NCBI GenBank assembly: GCA_021324015.1
Contig: JAJPJX010000103.1
Coordinates: forward strand, 1 to 42,443
Reading direction: 5' to 3'
Length of the DNA: 42,443 nucleotides
Source of the DNA: Solibacteraceae bacterium
Lineage (GTDB): Bacteria > Acidobacteriota > Terriglobia > Bryobacterales > Bryobacteraceae
A program made the translations under genes and the position numbers. Positions 35,354 to 42,443 of the stretch are shown piece by piece. Below the pieces are notes generated by a model. The model was not told where the DNA came from and did no database searches. It was given only the letters and a program-made list of their open reading frames with translations. Within the stretch, counting starts at the first letter, position 1, and each line of letters begins with the position of its first letter.

Positions 35354-36769
35354 ATGCCGGAAATCCCTGGAATCGGCGACGCCCCGCAACTGTTCGTGGA
35401 CTTCGACCACATCGAGTCACTTGAAAACGTCGTCCGCACCTTTCACCCGGCGGAGAAGCACCCCGCCAATCCCGTGCTGCGCAAAGAGCATCCCTGGGAG
35501 ACGGACCGGGGCACCTGGGGCTCGGTGATCTACGACCCGGAAGAGCGGGTCTTCAAGGCCTGGTACGGCGGCACCTCCGGCCGGGATGTCTCCGGATGCA
35601 GCGGGCCGAACTGCCGCTCCAATTCCGTGCTGTGCTACGCCGTCTCGCAGGACGGCATAGTCTGGGAGCGCCCCCGCCTGGGTCTGCATGAGGCCGCCGG
35701 CACGCGCCGCAACAATGTGGTCATCGGCGACGACTACCGCAACGGCATGGCGCACTGGGAATCCGTGCGCCAGGACCCGCTGGCTACCGACCCGCGCGCC
35801 CGCTACAAAGCCCTGGGCTGGTCCAGCTTCGACTGGGACGGGCCGCAAAGCGGCATCTTTACGATGGTCTCGCCCGACGGCCTGCACTGGACCCACACGC
35901 CCGACCCGGTTTTCCACTTCCATCCGCGCCCGAACAGCCAGGATCTCGGGCCGGTGGGCGATGCGCACAGCCTGATGATCGACACGCTGCGGCGCCGCTA
36001 CGTGGCCTACCTCCGGCTGCTGCCCAACCGGGGCATGAGTGTGAGCACGGACTTCGTGCATTGGACTCCGCCGGAGGTGTGCCTGGCGGCTCGCGACGGC
36101 GAGATGGTCAACACCATTTACAACCACCTGGGCTTCGTCTACGGCGACCGCTACCTGGGTTATCTGACTTACTTCGCGCGCGACCCCCGAAATCCGCTGC
36201 TGACAGTCCGCCTGCTCACCAGCCGCGACGGCGAACACTGGGGCCGCCCGGATACCGGCGTCCCGCTGATCGGCCCCGGCGCGGTGGGAGACGCGGACCG
36301 CTTCACGAACATGATCACCGGAGCGCCGCCCATCCGCGTGGGCCATCGCCTGTACCTCTACTACCGCGCGCTGGCCAACCGGCACAACCCCTACCAGGGA
36401 AAGGACAGCGGCATGGTGGGCGGCGGACTGTGCCTGGCTACGTTGCGCGTGGACGGCTTTGCGTCGGTTGAAGCTGGTTATGACGGCGGCCAGGTGACCA
36501 CCCGGCCGTTCCTCTGGGAAGGCGGCACGCTGCGGCTCAATGCCAAGTCCGATTTCGGCCGGATTGCCGTGGAGGTGCTCGACGAAGCTCGGCGCCCCGT
36601 CGCCGGTTTCGCCCGGGAGCAATGTATCCCGCTGCACGGCGACAGCCTGGAGCATGCGGTCCGCTGGAAAGAAGCCACTTTTGGCAGCCTGCGGGGAAGA
36701 CCCGTGCGCCTGCGTTTCTGGATCGAAAACGCCCGTCTCTATTCCTACCGCGTCGCTCGGTCCGCGTAA
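35354..36769 (+). CDS. Beta-propeller glycoside-hydrolase-like protein (GH32/43/117-like)
   Basis: A 471-residue protein built of repeated beta-blade motifs such as DPEERVFKAWYGG, SQDGIVWERPRLGL, SPDGLHWTHTPDP and SRDGEHWGRPDTG, the pattern of five-bladed propellers in the GH32/GH43/GH117 groups. A C-terminal beta-sandwich-like region (from about residue 375) resembles that of GH32 proteins. No signal peptide is visible, so it may be cytoplasmic, unlike most hydrolases here. Catalytic residues were not assigned. TATGAT lies 22 bases before the ATG. The gene is convergent with the SelA-like gene, 11 bases away. The assignment to a hydrolase is structural inference. Confidence 0.7.
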   Translation: MPEIPGIGDAPQLFVDFDHIESLENVVRTFHPAEKHPANPVLRKEHPWETDRGTWGSVIYDPEERVFKAWYGGTSGRDVSGCSGPNCRSNSVLCYAVSQDGIVWERPRLGLHEAAGTRRNNVVIGDDYRNGMAHWESVRQDPLATDPRARYKALGWSSFDWDGPQSGIFTMVSPDGLHWTHTPDPVFHFHPRPNSQDLGPVGDAHSLMIDTLRRRYVAYLRLLPNRGMSVSTDFVHWTPPEVCLAARDGEMVNTIYNHLGFVYGDRYLGYLTYFARDPRNPLLTVRLLTSRDGEHWGRPDTGVPLIGPGAVGDADRFTNMITGAPPIRVGHRLYLYYRALANRHNPYQGKDSGMVGGGLCLATLRVDGFASVEAGYDGGQVTTRPFLWEGGTLRLNAKSDFGRIAVEVLDEARRPVAGFAREQCIPLHGDSLEHAVRWKEATFGSLRGRPVRLRFWIENARLYSYRVARSA

Positions 36770-36780
36770 CGGCCGCGCCG

Positions 36781-38010
36781 CTAGGCCTGCTTGGCGGCCC
36801 CGCGCAAAATGCCGCGCAGCCGCAGCCCCACGATCCGCTCCTCGCCGGGATAGAGGTTATACGAAGCCAGCGAGAGGCCGTCCTGCCCGGCATTCAGTTC
36901 GATGGAGGGCTCGCCGTCGCGCAGCCGCTGGGCGCAGTCGGCGTACTTCAATCCCAGGCGCGCCTGGTCCCACGCCACGCGCAGGTAAGGCACCGGATGG
37001 CCGCCGGCGCCCGGCACGTACACCTCCGCCGTCACCGTAGGAATGCCGCGCACATCGCCGGCGACGCTCTCCATGAAGCTGCGCCACAGCCGCAGATCGG
37101 CGTCGTGGTCGCGATTCACGTACTCCTCGACCGCCGCCAGCAGGCCCATCATCTCTTCCTTGCCCACCTTGGCCGGGCGGCCGATGGCGTCCTCGTTGGG
37201 ATTGTTGTTGAGCAGCGCGGCCTCGATCAGGTCCTTGCGGCCCAGCAGCAGGCCGCTGCTCTGCGGTCCACGCATCCCCTTGCCGCCGCTGAAGCCCACC
37301 AGGTCGAAGCCCTCGTGCACGATGCTGGAGAGATTGGTGGCCGGCGGCAGCTCGGCCGCGGCGTCGTTAAACACCGGAATGCCGGCGCGCTTGCCCGCGG
37401 CGATGAACTCCCCGCGCTTGATCTTGCCCTTGTATTCGTAGATGTTCGTGAAATACAGCATCGCCGTCTTCGGGTTGATGGCGCGGTAAAGATCCTGTGG
37501 GGTTTCCACCTCGATGAGCTTCACGCCCACGTTGCGCGCCGCATGGTCAAAGCCGTTGCGGTGCTCGCGCGGGATGATAACCTCGCTCTTCATGCCGGTG
37601 AGATCCGGCACGCGGCGGATCTTCTCCGGGTCCGCGCCGGTGACCGACGCCGCGGTGGCCAGCATAATGGAGCAGGCCGCCCCGGAGGTGACCATGGCCC
37701 CCTCCACTCCCAGCAGCCTGGCGATCCGCGCCCCCACGGCGCGCTGCAATTCCTCCAGGCGCACGAAGCTGCGCGAGGCCTCTTCCATGGCCTGCCGGGC
37801 GCGCTCCGGCATGAGCGAACCGCTGAGCACGGTATACGTGCCGGCGGCGTTGATCAGCGGCCGCACGCCGAGCTGCCGGTAAATGTCGCCATGCTGCGCC
37901 GCGAGCTGCGCGGCGCGCAGATAACGCGGGCGGAAACCCGCGGCGGCCAAAGATGCCAGGCTGCTTCGCGTGAGAAAGCTGCGGCGGTTCCATTGCAGGG
38001 GATGATTCAT
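36781..38010 (-). CDS. Exported SelA-like PLP-dependent enzyme
   Basis: A 409-residue member of the SelA/D-glucosaminate-6-phosphate ammonia-lyase group of PLP enzymes. The core motifs are LGVRPLINAAGTYTVLSGS, EGAMVTSGAACSIMLATAA, NDAAAELPPATNL (PLP Asp) and FSGGKGMRGPQSSG, with the Schiff-base lysine K244. True SelA is unlikely, as no selenocysteine tRNA or SelB is seen, and ammonia-lyase or aminotransferase-like chemistry on amino sugars or amino acids is more plausible. Unusually, it begins with a Tat leader (NRRSFLTRSSLASLAAAGFRPRYLRA), so this PLP enzyme is predicted to be exported folded. TATAGT about 50 bases upstream may be a -10 box. The start at 38010 is well placed before the Tat motif. 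Confidence 0.85.
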   Translation of the reverse strand: MNHPLQWNRRSFLTRSSLASLAAAGFRPRYLRAAQLAAQHGDIYRQLGVRPLINAAGTYTVLSGSLMPERARQAMEEASRSFVRLEELQRAVGARIARLLGVEGAMVTSGAACSIMLATAASVTGADPEKIRRVPDLTGMKSEVIIPREHRNGFDHAARNVGVKLIEVETPQDLYRAINPKTAMLYFTNIYEYKGKIKRGEFIAAGKRAGIPVFNDAAAELPPATNLSSIVHEGFDLVGFSGGKGMRGPQSSGLLLGRKDLIEAALLNNNPNEDAIGRPAKVGKEEMMGLLAAVEEYVNRDHDADLRLWRSFMESVAGDVRGIPTVTAEVYVPGAGGHPVPYLRVAWDQARLGLKYADCAQRLRDGEPSIELNAGQDGLSLASYNLYPGEERIVGLRLRGILRGAAKQA

Positions 38011-38150
38011 GAATGCCCTCCTCCCGGGCGGAGCCGCGCGGGCGGCGCCCTGCCTACACTATATCCCTTTCCGCCCCGCGCGGGCGCCGTTGACGCTTGC
38101 CGGGCAGGGGCCGCATACTGAAGGTGCCGACAACCGAACGGGAGCAACGC

Positions 38151-38432
38151 GTGGCGCAGGACAATCACCTTGCACAACTGATTATGGACGTCAAGGAGAG
38201 CCTGGAGCGGGAACTTCGTCAGGGCTTTTCGGAACTCAACGAGAAATTGGACCGCCAGGACACGCGCCTCTCCCGCCACGGCGGCCTGTTGCAGGGCGGC
38301 GCCCGCCAGATCACGCGCATGGTCGAGTGGTCGGAGAGATGGGACGACCTGCTGGCGCAGCGCGATGCCCGCCTGAATCAACTGGAGCGGCGCGTGGCCG
38401 ACCTCGAAAAGCGCCTGCAAGAAAAGCCGTAG
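38151..38432 (+). CDS. Small coiled-coil protein of unknown function
   Basis: A small acidic/basic coiled-coil protein of 93 residues from the GTG at 38151, which follows GGGAG with 6 bases spacing. Earlier in-frame starts exist (GTG 38124, TTG 38097) but have weaker signals. The sequence carries heptad-like repeats, for example LIMDVKESLERELRQGFSEL, RQDTRLSRHGGLLQGGA and LNQLERRVADLEKRLQEK, so it probably forms a dimeric or trimeric coiled coil. There is no signal peptide and no recognised family. The gene is convergent with the oxidoreductase at 38439. Confidence 0.65.
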   Translation: MAQDNHLAQLIMDVKESLERELRQGFSELNEKLDRQDTRLSRHGGLLQGGARQITRMVEWSERWDDLLAQRDARLNQLERRVADLEKRLQEKP

Positions 38433-38438
38433 AAAGTC

Positions 38439-39725
<1,287 letters not shown>

Positions 39726-39734
39726 GCCTCCTCA

Positions 39735-39758
39735 CAATCAGGCAAATCGGTCTGATTG
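39735..39758. promoter_or_regulatory. Inverted repeat upstream of oxidoreductase
   Basis: CAATCAG and CTGATTG are separated by 10 bases, just upstream of the start codon of the oxidoreductase at 39725. The spacing fits a dimeric regulator site, but one short inverted repeat may be chance. Confidence 0.35.
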
Positions 39759-39816
39759 CCCTTTGGTGGAACTGGTTTTATGGTAGCGCAGCGAACGATG
39801 GTTTGGATGCGTGGGC

Positions 39817-39878
39817 TGGTGCTGGAGGCGGGGGTCGAACCCTCATGCCCAGTGAAGGGCGCGGGATTTTGAGTCACG
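39817..39878 (-). pseudogene. 3' fragment of tRNA-Leu (CAA), likely attachment-site remnant
   Basis: On the minus strand the sequence reads from an anticodon stem and loop (CTCAAAA, anticodon CAA, Leu) through a class II variable arm (GCCC...GGGC), a T-arm with TTCGACC, the 3' acceptor strand CTCCAGC, discriminator A and CCA at 39817. The 5' half is absent: no D-arm or GCTGGAG acceptor strand is found upstream, and the 5' anticodon-stem strand has one mismatch. This is how the duplicated 3' tRNA end left by integration of an island or prophage looks. The flanking 39879-40059 contains no gene that I can support. Confidence 0.7.
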
Positions 39879-40059
39879 CCGAGCCCACTGCGCGGGGTTG
39901 CGCCGAGCTGCAAAGTATTGATTCTGCACGACCGTAAATAGCAACCTGCCGCCAGGAGTGGCACCCTGACGGTTACAGATATGGTGACAATGCCGCGCCC
40001 CCGTCGCGAGGGTTGTGCAGTGGTGATGCCCCCGGCATTTCGCTTTTCCGGGATCTACA

Positions 40060-40347
40060 ATGACAGCCATGCGAGAAAAGTTGTTATGGGCCACCTGCAT
40101 TGCTGTTGTTGGGCTGGTACTCGCCTACGGCCAGCGTCAACCGTTTGCCTCTGCTCCGGGAGACGTTGGGCGCTACCAGCTTTACCGGGGCCCCGGCTCC
40201 TCCGGTGCTGGCGGGAACCTTCTTTACCGCATCGACACTCGGACAGGGAAAACCTGGGAGTATTTGGAGGAAATAGGACCCCTAGGAGCACAAGGCGGAT
40301 ATTGGACAGAGATTCCAGAACACCAGCGGGCCAACCCGCAAAACTAG
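40060..40347 (+). CDS. Small exported protein of unknown function
   Basis: A 95-residue protein with an N-terminal hydrophobic segment (LLWATCIAVVGLVLAYG) that could be a signal peptide or an anchor, followed by a Gly-rich soluble part (SSGAGGNLLYRIDTRTGKTWEYLEE). The ATG at 40069 is an alternative start. The RIDTRTGKTW motif resembles short periplasmic proteins of unknown role. I recognise no family. It lies between the tRNA-Leu fragment and the recombinase remnant, so it may belong to the inserted DNA. Confidence 0.55.
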   Translation: MTAMREKLLWATCIAVVGLVLAYGQRQPFASAPGDVGRYQLYRGPGSSGAGGNLLYRIDTRTGKTWEYLEEIGPLGAQGGYWTEIPEHQRANPQN

Positions 40348-40361
40348 TCCCCCTTGACTAA

Positions 40362-40576
40362 AATCTGCGAGGCGCGGAGCTGGAGCGGAACCTGATCAAG
40401 AGCGCGTCCGGGCTGGCCTCGATGCCCGGATCCGCGCGATCGGACGGCCGCGGCGGGTTTTCCGGAGAGACGAGGCGACGGATCTGCGCCGGCAAGGAAT
40501 GAACTACCGCGCGATCGCAGGCGGGTTGGGCGTGGGAGAGGCGACGATCAGAAGAGTAATGCCAGTGAGGTGCTGA
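40362..40576 (+). pseudogene. Frameshifted serine recombinase (resolvase) remnant
   Basis: The plus strand encodes the C-terminal part of a small serine recombinase. One frame gives AELERNLI up to about 40397. A one-base shift then continues ERVRAGLDARIRAIGRPRRV, then FRRDEATDLRRQGMNYRAIA and GGLGVGEATIRRV, ending at the TGA at 40574. The AELERNLI/ERVRAGL block and the helix-turn-helix tail are hallmarks of the resolvase/invertase family. The N-terminal catalytic domain, with its serine, is absent and the frame is broken, so it is inactive. It lies about 0.5 kb from the tRNA-Leu fragment and supports a former mobile element here. Confidence 0.75.
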
Positions 40577-40581
40577 GGCCT

Positions 40582-41235
40582 ATGTTGGACTACGTCGGAG
40601 AGCTTGAGCCGCTGCTGATGTTGGTGCTCGGCTGGGCAATGGGTTTGCTTTCGCCGACCATAGTGGAAAAGATACGGCGACGCTATAAGCAGCGTGACCT
40701 GATGAACGCTGTTGTCGACGAGTTTTTGGGATTGCAGTACACGATGACCATGGTGGCCTGGATCCATCGCGCCCGCAACGCCGAGGTCACAGACTCATTC
40801 CTCGATTCCATAATCCCGATCATTGAGCAATATAAAGGGCCAGATCGAAACGAGGAAATGATTACTGCAATGAAGAGGTCGCGCGAACGGCCTGAGCAAG
40901 ACCGTATTGCGCATCACAAGGTGATGCGAAAACCAGAGTCTGGGCTGTCCGTCAAGCAGTACGCACTGCCTTTGTTCGTGAGCCAAATGGCGGACCTCAG
41001 TATGTGTCCCATCGATTTCCAGCGTGCGGTTCTCAATATCCGCTATCATCTGGATCTGTATAACCAGTCCATTCCTCTGCTGCAGTCACTATTCGACAAA
41101 ACCTTTGCTTCGCTCACTGAGGAGAACCTAGCGATCATCAGGGCGAACATCGAGCAAGGATACAAGGACGTAGGCCAGCGTGCAGAGATCATCAAGAACG
41201 CGATCAGTGAACTGCGCATGCGCTTCTCAACTTAG
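40582..41235 (+). CDS. Membrane-anchored protein of unknown function
   Basis: A protein of about 217 residues from the ATG at 40582 (a GTG at 40570 is an alternative). The N-terminus has a hydrophobic segment, LLMLVLGWAMGLLSPTIVEKI, that probably anchors it, followed by a predominantly helical soluble domain (IIPIIEQYKGPDRNEEM, FVSQMADLSMCPIDFQ, YNQSIPLLQSLFDKTF). I recognise no family. Base composition is visibly lower in GC than the core genes (the 60 bases from 40801 are about 43 percent GC), consistent with foreign origin. It starts 5 bases after the recombinase-remnant stop. Confidence 0.65.
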   Translation: MLDYVGELEPLLMLVLGWAMGLLSPTIVEKIRRRYKQRDLMNAVVDEFLGLQYTMTMVAWIHRARNAEVTDSFLDSIIPIIEQYKGPDRNEEMITAMKRSRERPEQDRIAHHKVMRKPESGLSVKQYALPLFVSQMADLSMCPIDFQRAVLNIRYHLDLYNQSIPLLQSLFDKTFASLTEENLAIIRANIEQGYKDVGQRAEIIKNAISELRMRFST

Positions 41236-41310
41236 CGGACCTAAACGCAGTAAGGCGGCCAGGTCCCGAGGGGTATGCACCGCGCGCCAAAAACATCAGC
41301 TTATGACGGG

Positions 41311-41466
41311 TCAGTCCGCGCCCTCATAAGTCCCGTCTTCGGGCGGGGTTTCGGGGCTGGATTCCGGGGTGGGTTTTGGCGCGGGCCTTAAACGGCGATA
41401 TGCTCTGGAACGAAGCACGGGATTTTCCTCGACCAGGAACCAAAGGCACCCCGATCCGGCGTGATC
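41311..41466 (-). pseudogene. Possible C-terminal remnant of a coding sequence
   Basis: A minus-strand frame with no ATG start reads GCLWFLVEENPVLRSRAYRR followed by a Pro/Glu-rich tail (APKPTPESSPETPPEDG) and ends at a TGA at 41311. The low-complexity tail looks protein-like, but I cannot tie it to a family and it may be a chance frame. It lies in the 284-base gap before the papain-like peptidase. Confidence 0.3.
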
Positions 41467-41519
41467 GGATACTCGCCTCGGTGACTCCGCGCTGATGGAA
41501 TGAGACAGGGAGGTAACGG

Positions 41520-42047
41520 ATGCCCACTTTGAGGTTGAATATCGTCCATAAGAAGCAGACCAAATTGTTTGACTGCTGGTACGCCTGTCTTCAGATGCTT
41601 CTTTCCTATAAGGCCGGCCATAAGGTGAAACCTGGTGACTTCGCTCAGGATCACCGGCGGGGAATCTTTGGCCACCAACTTAACGTCTTCGGCGATGACA
41701 TGGACCATGTAAAGGAGCAGCACGGATTAATCGACGTGAGTGGCCCGGCGACCGGAGCACTTGAAAGCGGTGCGAGGATGTACATCCTGTTGCGCCAGTA
41801 CGGCCCCATCATGGTATCCGGCAGATACGGCGGGTTGAAGATGCCGTTTATGAACCGCATCGTCCAGCGCTGCTTTGGCCACTGGATCGTCGTAGGCGGC
41901 ACAGACACGCTGAACAACCGCCTGTGGATCCATGACCCGATCTTAGATGGTCCAAAATTTATGGACTGTCAGCGTTGTTCGGACCTGTCGTACGTAAATC
42001 ACCCGGGCGGCCAGGACACTGCTCTCGCGATCAATCCGAATCGCTGA
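41520..42047 (+). CDS. Papain-like cysteine peptidase
   Basis: A 175-residue protein with the arrangement of the papain fold. Q13 and C19 in QTKLFDCWYAC have the same 6-residue spacing as the oxyanion Gln and catalytic Cys of papain, and the Cys is followed by Trp. H121 in FGHWIVVGG and D139 in LWIHDP complete a plausible triad. The small size resembles the AvrRpt2/C70 and C39-like groups, which include effector and toxin domains and bacteriocin-processing peptidases. No signal peptide is visible. The ATG at 41520 follows a strong GGGAGG Shine-Dalgarno. The GC content is lower than in the core genes, and no partner gene is adjacent. The peptidase call rests on motifs; the biological role is open. 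Confidence 0.7.
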   Translation: MPTLRLNIVHKKQTKLFDCWYACLQMLLSYKAGHKVKPGDFAQDHRRGIFGHQLNVFGDDMDHVKEQHGLIDVSGPATGALESGARMYILLRQYGPIMVSGRYGGLKMPFMNRIVQRCFGHWIVVGGTDTLNNRLWIHDPILDGPKFMDCQRCSDLSYVNHPGGQDTALAINPNR

Positions 42048-42410
42048 CAACCGCATTAGCGCGGAAGTCGATGGCTGCCCAGAAATCATAGTCATGAAGG
42101 GCACAATCACCCTTCACCCCTGAGCCCCCGCTGCTAGTAATTGCCGCGGCAATGGCGCTCCTCTATGCTTCTTGGGATCGTCATAATCGTCCTTGAAGTC
42201 GGTCGTGTACTCCATCCCGGCGCGCTTCCAGCCGATCAGCGAACGGGGCTTGAATAATCCTGCCGCTGGATATACACTCGGAGACCTGCAGAAAACCCTA
42301 CAGTCACCACCAATCGGCCACCAAAGGGACGGAGGCCTAGACTACTTTCCGGCGCAAAATTCGGTTTTCGAGTGAGACCTGACCACTGACCCGAGGTGGC
42401 AAGAACGACA
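42048..42410. other. Intergenic stretch with a possible gene remnant
   Basis: No confident gene. On the minus strand, a start-less frame ending at a TGA at 42114 reads KPRSLIGWKRAGMEYTTDF and KDDYDDPKKHRGAP, protein-like in composition but unrecognised. A plus-strand frame at 42193-42375 overlaps it and is less protein-like. The stretch may be decayed coding sequence. Confidence 0.3.
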
Positions 42411-42437
42411 AAAAGCCCGGCGGGCTGACCGCCGGGC
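42411..42437 (-). terminator. Intrinsic terminator for a minus-strand gene beyond the window
   Basis: On the minus strand a perfect 9-base stem (GCCCGGCGG and CCGCCGGGC, loop TCAGC) is followed by TTTTTGT. The layout indicates termination of transcription entering from the right edge. Confidence 0.7.
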
Positions 42438-42443
42438 AGTTAA

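Noticed and set aside
39817-39878. A complete tRNA-Leu gene
   Set aside because: Only the anticodon loop to CCA can be folded; no D-arm or 5' acceptor strand is present upstream.

Overview
The window looks like a high-GC Acidobacteriota chromosome, most plausibly of the Solibacter/Bryobacter type. This is inferred from gene content, not from a marker gene. It carries a giant TonB-dependent receptor with a carboxypeptidase-regulatory N-terminus, a cytochrome-c/DUF1549/DUF1553 protein coupled to a DUF1501 protein, Tat-exported Gfo/Idh/MocA oxidoreductases, sulfatases, ceramidase-like hydrolases and an exported SelA-like PLP enzyme. Most genes sit tightly packed on both strands, and many begin with GTG or have very short leaders.

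Layout. 1-8.3 kb: the end of a ceramidase-like hydrolase, a secreted GH18 protein, a PIG-L deacetylase, a large lipoprotein with a hexosaminidase-like fold and a Tat-exported amidohydrolase. 8.3-9.7 kb: an Rrf2 regulator convergent with cysteine synthase. 9.7-14.8 kb: two divergent sulfatases, a methyltransferase and an exported oxidoreductase. 14.8-20.6 kb: a minus-strand operon of TonB receptor, ceramidase-like hydrolase and sialidase-like protein. 20.7-23.8 kb: an SDR dehydrogenase divergent from a ceramidase-like hydrolase plus nitrilase pair, separated by a perfect 16-base palindrome. 23.76-25.39 kb: a segment bounded by 16-base inverted repeats and a 7-base direct repeat; it carries a membrane protein and a zinc-ribbon protein but no transposase. 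25.4-26 kb: an apparent gene remnant. 26-30.6 kb: the cytochrome/DUF1501 pair. 30.6-39.7 kb: a DUF4380 protein, thiL with an O-methyltransferase, a GT-C-like membrane protein, a beta-propeller hydrolase, the exported SelA-like enzyme, a coiled-coil protein and a second exported oxidoreductase.

From 39.8 kb to the end the character changes. A 3' fragment of tRNA-Leu(CAA) is followed by lower-GC, poorly recognisable genes, a frameshifted serine-recombinase remnant and a papain-like cysteine peptidase with a visible Cys-His-Asp triad. This looks like the edge of an integrated element or genomic island.

How the genes may work together: much of the first 31 kb encodes exported hydrolases for glycans, sulfate esters, amides and possibly sphingolipids. 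These accompany an outer-membrane receptor and exported oxidoreductases, which suits scavenging of complex glycoconjugates. The substrate is inference. The two mobile-looking regions (23.76-25.39 kb and 39.8-42.4 kb) hold the least explained content.
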